A stretch of 64,000 nt of DNA. Origin: Escarpia spicata (Eukaryota; Annelida; Polychaeta; Sabellida; Siboglinidae). The notes under the pieces are model-generated. The model did not search any database and was not told where the DNA came from. It worked only from the letters and a program-made list of their open reading frames with translations. The translations under genes were made by a program, and so were the position numbers. Where the stretch lies: positions 47,077,016 to 47,141,015 of the forward strand of contig OZ023214.1 in the NCBI GenBank assembly GCA_963995525.1, in the 5' to 3' direction. Positions 23,111 to 34,310 of this stretch are shown piece by piece; within the stretch, counting starts at the first letter, position 1; each line of letters opens with the position of its first letter.

Positions 23111-24334
23111 TATTTGTTACACCGCATTATATAATTTGTACTTCATTATGTCGTGCGTCTGATCAATAGTAGGCCCTATCATTATGAATAATCGTTAAGT
23201 GAGCCGTGGTGTGTCGCGTGTCCTGAATGTTAGAGGCATACAATAGCCACAATGTAAGTGAAACATTGTTTGTAGACTCCCACTCCAAGTCCCGTCACAG
23301 CAGTACTCCCATCATATACTAGTTTCAGTGCTGTCATTAAACACATTTGTATTGGCACGTAATGATAGCAAGATCGTACTAGCAAAATGGCTCTTCAATT
23401 TTCAGTAAGATTTTATCTATGGCTCCACGTTTCGGCGCATAAAGAAGCTAACTGAACAGCCGTTATCTGGCCTGCAGGTAGTATTCAAAAACAGTGCAGT
23501 ATCCATAAAAAAAGCATGGAGAAATGTTCTAAATACAAACCTCCGGAGGCGCTGTGACCTCGATAATTGCGACAAGTACGACCTACGGTCGTGCATGTGG
23601 ACACGCTCTACTGTCTAGAAATAAACTCTGGGTAAATAACCGCACATTTACGACAATAGACTGTGCGTGTTCCCGGTAACTCGCTGCAGCTACGGTCTGA
23701 GGTTCGTGCCGAAATGTACTGATTCGTCTGGCTGAGCACCGACTTCACGTAACGCCATTACTGAGTGAAACATTTATCCATGCAATCCTTCAAATCTTGC
23801 GGTGATGTGCTAATGGTGGCGGGGACAGACCGAGAGCTACAGGCTTTCATTACAGCCGTGAGCCTGCTTGACAAGATAAGATAATTGTGTTTGTCCTGAG
23901 ACCGAACTGCTGTATGCTTATCCATGACCTATTTCCTAGCAACAATTGTACCAAAATCATCAGGACAGTTTTAAAGCAACATTGTTGGCAAGGCAAAGCT
24001 TAATGGAGGTCACGCGCATAATTTGGATTGCGACCTAGGCAAACCAAGACGTACGTACTGGATCCATCACATTTTCCTCGGCTGGAAGACCGCGCTAAGC
24101 GAGTCCTCCGGTGCACATTCAACGTCTGAGAAGCACGCGCAGCATGGAGTGCCGCACAACGGTCATACCAGAAAGGACAGCTATCGTCCTAATCGCACGA
24201 CGGCTTTTGCTACGGACGTGCTTGGTCGGTAATGTATCGGTAGAACCGCTCTGAGTGAAAAAGGATTTGCCAAAGAAGGTCAACTCGCTAAAAAGACTAT
24301 CTGCCAATCTTCTTGTGACATGGAAATGATACAC
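23111..24334. other. No recognised feature
   Basis: No coding motif or repeat recognised. The minus and plus frames are short. Sequence from about 23990 may belong to the decayed LINE described at 24436, but I see no diagnostic motif. Confidence 0.35.
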
Positions 24335-24337
24335 AAA

Positions 24338-24421
<84 letters not shown>

Positions 24422-24423
24422 CA
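24335..24423. repeat. (ACGC)n microsatellite
   Basis: An almost perfect tetranucleotide array of cacg/acgc units over about 88 bp. It produces artificial Thr-His-Ala-Arg and Cys-Val-Arg-Ala frames. Confidence 0.97.
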
Positions 24424-24435
24424 CCGACAAAGACA

Positions 24436-24710
24436 ATGGAATACTACTATTCAGCACGTGAACATAACGCCGGCTGCTTACCAACACGGTATGAACGGAT
24501 GATAAGTTCAAACTATCTTGGACGCATCCCAAGTCAAACACTCGCATCTGATTTAAACGTCATCGTACGTAAATCCTTACCACCAAAGCCATGTGCTTCT
24601 ACGGCCTGTTGGACTGACCACATATTAATCCGCGCCAAACTATCGATTCGTCTCGCATTGATGCGAAAAACGCAAATACGCAAATATCACCCATCAGTAA
24701 ATAAATAAAC
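24436..24710 (+). mobile_element. Decayed LINE endonuclease remnant
   Basis: The 90-codon frame ends with ACWTDHILIRAKLSIRL, which resembles the final endonuclease block of LINEs (CWTDH-x-L-x-R-x-KL). No reverse transcriptase core is found downstream; 24711-26550 holds only short frames, one of which (25050-25240, YHLHRLIQNMNNAEQIRNEL) could be the linker that follows the endonuclease in such elements. Strongly decayed. Confidence 0.5.
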
Positions 24711-26554
24711 AGTAATACTTGATAGGCAACGAACCCACTGCGCTTACGGCTGAATTCCAATGGAAAGTATGTTATAACAAGAATCAGTTAGAACTAGCAA
24801 AACGCCCCGGTGCCAATGAATTCGCCCATAACTAATGATTTCTTCAAAGCTTCCGTTGCTATTAGTGGACCCATTCGCTCCATTTACGACTGCTCCACTC
24901 TTGTCAAATTCTAAGACAACGTAGGCATTTTAGTCGTTGACTAGAGCAATTATTAAATGTTAAATTGTCACTCACTGGCGAAAATAGCAATGGTCCTCGA
25001 TCATACACCGGTCACGACCTAGCTCGACAACCCGCTACGTGTCGAAGACTTGCGTCTAGGTAGCAAACAGACGAACAACAGCACCTTCTATAGTGATGGA
25101 TCCCTACAGCAGTGTATGAGGCACTGTGGAGAAACCCTAGCGTACCACCTACATCGCCTCATTCAGAACATGAACAATGCTGAACAAATACGCAACGAAT
25201 TGGAGGATGCCATGATTGTTACTAGGCAACAGAGCTGACTGTAGTCATGCCCTTGGGATCTCTATCCCTGCTCTCACCGGAATGATCATACCTTAAGGTA
25301 AAGTCATGATCAATCGAATATAACCACTATCTTAGAGCGTCCTACCCAACAGCTTAAACGTGACGTTGCAGACAAGTTATCAATGTTAGTCGAGTGAATA
25401 AACAATTCGGTGCTCGACTCCTACTTCATTTTCACCGATGTCATCAATGCAATACACTGTACAAATGGTGCTATAGTCAAACAAAATCGAAACTCAAAAT
25501 AGTAACCTTCGTTGACCAGTAAGCAGACAACTGCGCTAAAATAGCTCATTCCGCAAACAATTTTCAAAAAGATGTTCAAAACGTCCCGCTGTAGACGCGA
25601 ACAGCTTCTTCGGTCTCAAAGTCAATGCCACAAAGACAAGCATCCTTCGTGAAATGATATCATCAAAGGTAATCCTCTTAATACTTGTTTGCCAATTTGC
25701 GTACCAGGAAAACGATCTGTCAGTTGAGCAGTCATCATTGTGGATATTCAGCGGAGTGCATATATGTTGTACGTGCTGCCTGTCGGAACACTTAAAAACG
25801 TGTTATTGTCGAACGCTGGCTTTGGACCTCTTTCTCATCGGAAATATGATATTTTACCCTTTACCGTTGCCACATCACAGCTCCTGAACAATTTCAACAG
25901 CGCATGCTTAGAGCAAACCAGTGTTTCCGCTGGCAAGACCGCATAGCAAATGTTAGCTTTCATGGACAGGCACGCACCACAGCCATCGATTCATGCCTAA
26001 CTAAAAACTAGCCGTACTGGGCTGACTATGCCAGAAAGCAATGCACCGAAACAAATCATGCATGCCAAAGTCGCCACAGGCAAACATGCCACATAGGCAA
26101 TCCGGGGAAGCAGAACGGCTAAAAAGATGAACGATGGTGAACATACATCCAAAACATGAATCCTATCAGCTGTGGAATCAAAATAGGAAGCACCTGTGCG
26201 TTGGAATTCTGTTTGCAAAACTGGCTTGCAGCATATCGAGCAGTCGAAGTCAAATAACGGCAGCGGTATCCAAGGTTTGCCATGATCCACAACATAACAG
26301 AATTAGGCCTACCGGTGACGGCTACGACAACTGCTGCACTTCAACGTGCATGTGTGTGATGTCAGCAGCAAGGGCTGCAAATTACAGATTAGATTGATCA
26401 GTCGCCTGTACGTTCATCGCACGTATCCGAGTAGATGCATTGTCACAAATATTATCATCGTTGTCCCTATAACATCATCTTCGTCATAGAAATCATCATC
26501 ATCATGATTGCTCATCATATACAATTAAACAGTAAATGTAAAAAATGCCCCATT

Positions 26555-27330
26555 GAGTGAGTGAGTGAATAAGTGAGTTGGTGGGTTGTTGAGTGAGTGG
26601 GTGATTGCATGAGTGAGTGATCGATCGAGTGAGTGAAATAGTGAGCGAGTGAGTGAGTGAGTGATTGGGTGAATAAATGAGTAAATGAATGAGTGAGTGA
26701 GTGAGTGAGTGAGTGAGTGAGTGAGCGAGTGAGAGAGTGAGTGAGTGAGTGAGCGAATGAGTGATTGAATGAGTGAGTGAGTGAGTGAGTGAGTGTGCGA
26801 GTGAGTGAGTGAGTGAGTGAGTGAGTGAGTGAGTGAGTGAGTGAGTGAGTGAGTGAGTGAGTGAGTGAGTGAGTGAGTGAGTGAGTGAGTGAGTGAGTGA
26901 GTGAGTGAGTGAGTGAGTGAGTGAGTGAGTGAGTGAGTGAGTGAGTGAGTGAGTGAGTGAGTGAGTGAGTGAGTGAGTGAGTGAGTGAGTGAGTGAGTGA
27001 GTGAGTGAGTGAGTGAGTGAGTGAGTGAGTGAGTGAGTGAGTGAGTGAGTGAGTGAGTGAGTGAGTGAGTGAATAAGTGAGTTGGTGGGTTGTTGAGTGA
27101 GTGGGTGATTACATGAGTGAGTGATCGATCGAATTGGTGAAATAATGAGCGAGTAAGTGAGTGATTGAGTGAGTAAATGAGTAAATTAATGCATGAGTGA
27201 GTGAGCGAGCGAATGAGCGATCGAATGGGTAAATCAGTAAGTCAGAGTGAGAAGGTGAGTACGTGACTGAGTGAGCGAAGCGAATGAGTGAATAAGTGAG
27301 AGTATAATTGGGTGAGAGGGGTAGATTTGA
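26555..27330. repeat. (GTGA)n satellite-like array
   Basis: A tetranucleotide array with a pure core from about 26801 to 27070. Variant blocks flank it. An approximately 85-bp variant block (gtgaataagtgagttggtgg ... gatcgatcga) occurs at about 26566 and again at about 27069, showing that a roughly 500-bp segment was duplicated or expanded as a whole. Confidence 0.95.
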
Positions 27331-27339
27331 GGAGGGGTG

Positions 27340-27579
<240 letters not shown>

Positions 27580-29879
27580 AAGAGAGAGAGTGTGAAACGA
27601 AATACGGTTAACTGGAATTCTTACGCAAGAATCATCCCAGAATTATTTTTAATATTCGATCAAATAACGATTGGTAAATGTATAATATGTCAAGATATTT
27701 GTCACAAGGAAATATGTTACAAAGATTTCCGTTTGTTCAATATGTTGCCGCAGTTTATCATGCAATTCAAATATTTGAAAAAAGCACAATTGCCTATCAT
27801 TAGAACTCCTTCCGTTGCGTCATGAGGTCAAACGCAGATGATTAAGGTTGTTGACATACTGTACCACGGTCTCTTTATCATGCGGTCAGACACAGGAATC
27901 ACACGTTATTGATACTCGATTGTAATTGAACAAACCCAGGCGATTCAGGTTGCTGACAGACAACTCTGTTTGACAGTTATGTATCACTTAGCCGATTCAT
28001 TATTTACTTACGGCCAATTTGTTGTGGGATCAAACTAATATCCAAGCGACTCGTGTCGTGTCCCTTGGCATTAAGTAGAGCACATGTGTAATTATATGCC
28101 CTCAAGCATTCGTTCTAAGCAGTTACGTGGACGTATTTGTAGCCCATTGGCATTGTCTAGCAGAAGTTCTCATTCTCGATTCCCTGTAGATAACGTTCGA
28201 AGTTTCTTCGTCTTCTTCCAATACACACCTAGCCTCAACATGCTGAGGGTACAGGCGGTACGTGGCATGGCAGACGAACAGGAAAAGTGTTTTTGTTTTT
28301 ATAGTGAAATATATCGATATGTTTATTATCGTCAACCGTGTGCAGCTATAATAAAACGAACGACCCAATACAATTACCGGCAGTTCATTTACTCACATTA
28401 ATAATGCATTTTGTGTACTGTATTGAGTTAAGCGATCGATGACGTTTAGGATTGGTTGTGAACGACATAATAATCAAGTCACGTGCATTCAATTATGTAA
28501 TCGCGTCAGAATGACGTCGAGACGAGTTTGTCATTTCGTACAAGCACGGTTAGTTGTACGTACTGAACGTTAAACGGGACAGAGAGAGAGAGAGAGGGGG
28601 TATATGTGTGGGCGCGCGTGTGCGTGCGTGTGTGTGTGTGAGTGTGTACAGTTGGGTTGTGGTCTAGCGGCCTGTGCGGATACTAAACCGTCCGGAAATG
28701 TTTGTGTGTGTATTCCTTTCCTTTTATTTTGCTCGTGTTGCTACACCATAAAAAGGTTTTCTTTTGTAACAGCAACACGATGTGTTAGTTGTGCCGCTAT
28801 CGCGGCTTTCTCTAAAGCAGCAACACAACTTAATGTTAGTCTACGTGCGTTGTGGCTTCCCATTGAGAAGGTCGCATAGTACGTACGCCAGAGGCGTCGT
28901 GTCTGGCCCAAGCCGTGGTAATCAACAGCATACAAACTATTGTAGGAGCGGTTGTACCGCTGAATAACTAGCGTACTGTGAATACCCGCGTACTTGTTTG
29001 TGGGTCATGCACTAGAACGAAACGGCGCCTTGCTTTAACCGGATATGTGCCTGCTTAGCTAGTTCTACATTGGACTTGGGGATTCTATCATAGATATAAC
29101 TAAAATCACAACTCTACTTTATGTCACATAAACAAACACCATTTCATGCAAACAATGTGATTGTGGTGGTCATGATGATAATGTTGATTACAATGATGGT
29201 GGTGTTGTTGTTTGGGTATGTTTGTGGTGGTGGTGGTGGTGGTGGTGGTGGTGGTGGTGGTGGTGGTGTTGGTGACGGTGGTGATGGCTATGATTTTGAT
29301 GATGATGGTAATTATTTCCTTCGTTATAAGAAACAGCTTATTGCTATGAATAAACGCAAGTAAGTGGCAGTACATCTAAAAGAGGGGAGGCATACTGAAC
29401 CAGCAGGTATGTGTGTGTCTCATCGTCATTCTGAGCTATCCATCTCAGTCGCAACACACTGCTGGAATTTAGGGCCGGCAGCTTGTTGTTCTCTCTCAGT
29501 GCTACCTACAGCTCTAAAACAGTAGGTTACTGAGAATATGTAACGGAATATTTGTTAGCGTGTGTATGTACAGCCTTTATATAGTTGGATAATGGATACG
29601 TAAATGAAAACCGTTATTTTATCAATATTTCATCCAATAAGTCAGGTAGACATACCTTTTACAGTGAAAAACTGCATCTAAATTTGAGCGACGTCTCCAC
29701 AAAATGACATAAGTATCAAGATGTGCGTATACAATGGAATCTATAGAAATAATATACTTAAAATAATTATCAACTTCGCGAACCCTTACAAAACACACGG
29801 CTGAAATTGTGGCCACGATCCCCTAACACAATAGGCCCCTATTGCCATAATATATGTGTTCCTTAACTTGGTTAAATTA
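27580..29879. other. Intergenic, no gene recognised
   Basis: Apart from the (GGT)n tract at 29224 and a short (GT)/(GA) patch near 28580-28640, this stretch holds only short frames without recognisable domains (for example 28084-28401 on the plus strand). No splice-consistent chain of exons was found. Confidence 0.4.
29224..29271. repeat. (GGT)n microsatellite
   Basis: Sixteen or so GGT units; flanked by looser GAT/GGT triplets. Encodes poly-Gly in one chance frame and poly-Thr on the other strand. Confidence 0.95.
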
Positions 29880-31975
29880 CAAAAAAAAACTATAACCGAA
29901 TAAAAAACATAAATTGGGTCAGCTGTAACAGATTATGGACAAGATACATGGAAACAAGGGATGGAACAAAATATCTAGAGTATTGTAAAAGCAGAAATAA
30001 AATCCGAGCTCTAACCAGAAAGCTCCGAAAGGAATTTGAACGAAATCTAGCATCCCAGACCAAGAAAAACCCCAAAGTCTTTTGGAAATATTATAAATCA
30101 AAAACTACAATCAAACAAGGAATTGGGGAACTGAACATAGACCCCACCAACCTAAAATCTCAAACAACAAATGAAGATGAAGAAAAAGCAAATATACTTG
30201 CTGACTATTTCTCCAGTGTATTCACAAAAGAACAGTCAGGGCCTATACCAACCATACCTAAAGTAAACAATAAACATGCGATGGACAAATTAAAACTAAC
30301 TGAAAATATAATACTACTGACGTTAAAACAACTTAATATAAGCAAATCGCCTGGCCCAGATGGACTAGGCGCCAGGCTACTAAATGAGTTGTCAGCAAGT
30401 ATTTGTCAACCCTTAAAACAAATTTTTGAAACGTCGATTAAAACTTCCTGCATTCCCAATGACTGGAAAGAGGCTCAAATATCAGCAATTTATAAAAATG
30501 GAAACAAGAAACTAGCTAGTAACTACCGCCCAATAAGTTTAACAAGCATAGTATGTAAATGTATGGAAAAAATTATTAGAAATCACATTACAAACTACAT
30601 GAAAGTAAATAATCTATTTAGTCAAAAACAATATGGATTTATATCTGGCCGATCAACAGTTCTACAACTAATCAAAATAATAGATGACTGGACTAAAGAA
30701 ATGGATAAGGGCAACCATACTGATGTTATATATATGGATTTCAAAAAAGCCTTTGACACCGTGCCACACAAAAGATTAATTAGCAAATTAAAAAGCTTCA
30801 ACATTTCAGAAGAACTGATTAACTGGATAGAATCATTCATCACAGATAGAAAACAAAAAGTTTCAGTAAATGGAGACGAGTCTAGCTGGAAAGAGGTAAT
30901 ATCAGGGATACCCCAGGGTTCCGTTCTAGGACCCTTACTTTTTGTTTTATATGTTAATGACCTCCCAGATCTAACAAATTCAAATACATTTCTATTTGCT
31001 GATGACATAAAGATATTTAGAACAATAACACATATAGATGATCAGGATGTACTTCAACATGATTTAAGCATACTAGAACAATGGAGCGACAAGTGGTTGT
31101 TAAAATTCCATCCTGATAAATGTGTACACATGGAAATTGGGAAAAATAATATTGGTGAAAGTAAATATTTTATGGCAACAAATAATGTCAAACATGCTCT
31201 TGTCACCACAGACAAACAAAAAGATTTAGGAGTAATTATTGACTCAAAACTTTCTTTTGATGATCACATCAACCAAGTGGTTAATAAAGCAACCAGAATG
31301 ACAAAAGTAATCAGAAGAACTTTTCAATTCTTAGATACATACACTTTCTTGCCACTATACAAGACTATGGTTAGATCCCACCTAGATTATGCAATAGCAA
31401 TATGGTATCCATTTAAGACGAAACATAAAATAGCCATAGAAAATGTCCAGAGAAGAGCCACAAAAGAACTACCTGGTATGAGGGAGTTATCATATATTGA
31501 AAGACTAAAATTACTTAAGTTACCCACATTAACATATCGTAGGTTAAGAGGAGACATGATTGAAGTGTATAAAATAATGCATTACATATATGACAACAAA
31601 TCTGCACCAAACCTTCCTAAGTGGGAGGATGTGGCATCACGATCCAGTAACAGAGGACACTCCCTTAAACTGTTCAACCAAAGAGCAAAACTAAACATAA
31701 GAAAAAATGCATTCCCGCTTAGAGTGGTTGAACCATGGAACAGTTTACCTGATTCAGTAATACAAGCAAAATCAATAAATTCATTTAAAAACCGCCTTGA
31801 TAAATTCTGGTCAACCCAGGAGATATTATACGACTATGAAGCCCCACTAACATTAAACACTGGAACCGGAAAACACAAACTCTTAATACTAGACCCCGAA
31901 GAAGAAGATCTGATCATTGAGGAACCGAGAGGATCCTGCGATCAGAACAGTCCTAAGGTATCCTAAGGTAATACG
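29880..31975 (+). mobile_element. 5'-truncated CR1-like LINE with open RT frame
   Basis: The element enters through an A-rich stretch at about 29880 and reads open without a stop to 31966. No endonuclease is present, so it is 5' truncated. The 3' end consists of the 10-bp unit tcctaaggta repeated about twice (31951-31973), and the stop codon lies in the repeat, so there is essentially no 3' UTR. This short terminal repeat is typical of the CR1 group. Confidence 0.85.
29948..31966 (+). CDS. Non-LTR reverse transcriptase, 672 codons, uninterrupted
   Basis: The frame starts at ATG 29948 but is also open upstream to about 29880, so the true N-terminus (endonuclease) is missing. Blocks in order: RYMETRDGTKYLEYCKSRNK (linker), SPGPDGLGARLL, NYRPISLTSIVCKCMEKII, QYGFISGRSTVLQL, YMDFKKAFDTVPHKRL, GIPQGSVLGPLLFVLYVNDL, FLFADDIKIFRT with both catalytic aspartates, QKDLGVIIDSKLSFDDHI, and the C-terminal WNSLPDSVI. 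It would synthesise cDNA from LINE RNA at a nicked target. Without an endonuclease this copy cannot move alone, yet it has no stop in 2 kb, so insertion is probably recent. Confidence 0.88.
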   Translation: METRDGTKYLEYCKSRNKIRALTRKLRKEFERNLASQTKKNPKVFWKYYKSKTTIKQGIGELNIDPTNLKSQTTNEDEEKANILADYFSSVFTKEQSGPIPTIPKVNNKHAMDKLKLTENIILLTLKQLNISKSPGPDGLGARLLNELSASICQPLKQIFETSIKTSCIPNDWKEAQISAIYKNGNKKLASNYRPISLTSIVCKCMEKIIRNHITNYMKVNNLFSQKQYGFISGRSTVLQLIKIIDDWTKEMDKGNHTDVIYMDFKKAFDTVPHKRLISKLKSFNISEELINWIESFITDRKQKVSVNGDESSWKEVISGIPQGSVLGPLLFVLYVNDLPDLTNSNTFLFADDIKIFRTITHIDDQDVLQHDLSILEQWSDKWLLKFHPDKCVHMEIGKNNIGESKYFMATNNVKHALVTTDKQKDLGVIIDSKLSFDDHINQVVNKATRMTKVIRRTFQFLDTYTFLPLYKTMVRSHLDYAIAIWYPFKTKHKIAIENVQRRATKELPGMRELSYIERLKLLKLPTLTYRRLRGDMIEVYKIMHYIYDNKSAPNLPKWEDVASRSSNRGHSLKLFNQRAKLNIRKNAFPLRVVEPWNSLPDSVIQAKSINSFKNRLDKFWSTQEILYDYEAPLTLNTGTGKHKLLILDPEEEDLIIEEPRGSCDQNSPKVS

Positions 31976-32655
31976 TGGTGTGGAACCTGCGATTTTGAAC
32001 GATCCGAAATAATTCTCAAAACCATAAATAATTAATCTCACATTATACGTTGCTCTGTTGTGATACGATAGTGTCAATGTGCATTGATATTACATTTCAC
32101 ACTATAGGTGGGACCAGTATAGCTATCCATTCCCCGCGATACTTGCTAACGACCAAAACCTCCACACACCCATAGGAAATGCCATGCGAGTTTTTTTTTA
32201 TTAACTTTGCGATTCATCCTTTAGAATGTTGTTATGTTATCGGGTCGAAACTCAGACGATATCGGTGTAAGCACAAAAGTGGAAGTGGAATATCGAGGCC
32301 AACTGTATATAATATCTCAGCGGCAATAATAAAGGATACTTTTATTTTCCCAACAGCATTAAAATTCAAATTATGTGTAATATAATACACATCTTACATA
32401 CATATACACACATACCAGTACATGCAGTAATATTGAAGTGTGAAATATACAATATATAACTGAAAATTGTAATCAACAAGATACAGTATACATTTTGCAA
32501 CAAAAGGAAAGAAAACAGTTGCTGTGGGATGGGAGACTCCTATTAAGATCAAAACTGATCAAAAGAACCACCCAGAAAACAATTTATTCTTAATGTATCT
32601 AATCCTAGGTTTCTGTAACAAAAATAATGAGTATGTCAAACCTTTAAAAAAAGAA
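31976..32655. other. AT-rich spacer, nothing recognised
   Basis: Only short frames and poly-purine/AT-rich stretches. No motif or repeat match within the window. Confidence 0.4.
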
Positions 32656-34215
32656 AATAATAATAATAATAATAAACTTTATTTATACACCATCAAATCC
32701 GGGACTATTGACCCCCGTTCACGGGTGTTTACAAATTGCCAATCATATAAGAAGCATAAAAACACGTTTAAGAGAACAAATAAGAAAATAAATTAAATTA
32801 GCAAACAATATCCTAGTATATAGTGTATGCATATATATATAAGCCTAAGTATAGTAAAATTACGGGTAAATGCAATGATAAAATAAACGATTAGCAAAAG
32901 TGCTGAACAGCTGAACCTACTGGAAAAAATATATATATAATAAAAATATATATATAAATAAATACAAAATAAATAAAATAAAAGCCTAATTTACATTAAA
33001 TAATTTGATTAGATACTAAAATGTGACCCTGAGATAAATAAGACTAAAAATGTATTAAAACTATATGCATGAATAAAGCAAAGGTTAAATTATGTCTGGC
33101 CATATTAGTTTGAGAACAGAAATGTCTTCAATAATTTTCCAAACTGTCTAGTGTTCTCAATCGCGCGTAATTCCAGAGGCAGAGAGTTCCACAATGTCGG
33201 CCCAGCACATGCAAATGCCCGGCGACCATAACGTTCTAGGGTTACGCGTGGAACATTCAAAAGCAGACCACCGCCAGAGCGTAGGGTCCTGCGTGGTGCG
33301 TAACGATGTAGCAGTGACGCGATATACACTGGCGTGCCTGCATACAGTGCCGTGTGTACAACCATGAGTAACTTGTACTCGATGCGCTTTCTCACTGGGA
33401 GCCAGTGTAGCTGTTGTAGGACCGCAGTGATAGATCGCCGGTCACCTCGTCGAAGTTGCATCACAACACGAGCGGTTGACCGTTGGACTCTCTCTAGACG
33501 GTGCAGCAGACGGTCAGGTATACCAAACAGCATCGCATTTCCTACATATTGACCGCATATGTCGACATGATCAATGAGTATTGGTCTGCGCAAGCTCGAT
33601 GAACGTATAACAATTGCTTCCGTTTTGCTCTCGTTGAGAACCAGTCCGTTGTCATAGAGCCAGGTTTTAACTTCACTGATGCAAGCCTCCATTCTGATGA
33701 GAGCATTTGTATGCTCAAACGGTGGAAAATCGACGTATAACTGCGTATCATCGGCGTACAGATGGTGTTGTACGTCGTGTCGGTTGAGTACATTCGTTAG
33801 AGGCGCAATGTAGGCGTTGAAGAGCACCGGCCCAAGAACCGACCCCTGTGGTACTCCGGATCTCATCACGGTACACCCAGACACTTCTTTCCCGACACAC
33901 ACGGCTGAGGTACGACCGTATAGGTATGACGCCAACCACGCATGCGCTTCGCCGCATATGCCATAGCCAAATAGTCTCCGTAGTAAGATATCGTGATTTA
34001 TTGTGTCGAAGGCTGCTGTTAAATCGAGAAGCACAAGAAGTACTCCACGACGAGCATCAATCGCTTGCGCCACATCACTGTGAATGCGTAAGAGTGCTGT
34101 CTCCGCACTGTGGCGTGGTCGGTAGGCACTCTGGTAGACGCCCAGTATGCCATTCTCGTTCAGGAAGCGTTGCAGTTGAACGAAATTGTCTTCCCTTACA
34201 CAATGTGTACAATGG
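32656..34215 (-). mobile_element. L2-like LINE with internal deletion
   Basis: On the minus strand the frame (34457-33105) contains FVQLQRFLNENGILGVYQSA, LVLLDLTAAFDTINHDILL, SGVPQGSVLGPVLFNAYIAPL, HHLYADDTQLYVDF (catalytic pair intact), LQQLHWLPVRKRIEYKLL and AGPTLWNSLPLELR. Between VDICGQYVGNA and MLFGIPDRLLHRLERVQ about 60 residues expected in such proteins are missing. A 3' UTR of about 430 bp ends with an (AAT)n tail at 32656-32675. The 3' UTR has a second copy at 63491-63845. Codons before about 34215 in this frame come from another element and a microsatellite, not from this LINE. Confidence 0.85.
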
Positions 34216-34255
34216 TTGTTTTGTTGATGTAATGTGCTTTGTAATGTGTTGAGTT

Positions 34256-34310
34256 CGCGTGTACGCATGTACGCATGTACGCATGTACGCGTGTATGCAT
34301 GTATGCGACT
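34256..34310. repeat. (GTACGCAT)n microsatellite at LINE junction
   Basis: Octamer-like units gtacgcat with variants gtatgcat. It lies exactly between two minus-strand LINEs and creates a chance fused reading frame across them. Confidence 0.85.

Noticed and set aside
28084..28401. 105-codon plus frame in the 27.6-29.9 kb spacer
   Set aside because: No domain, no splice context and no codon pattern unlike the surroundings.
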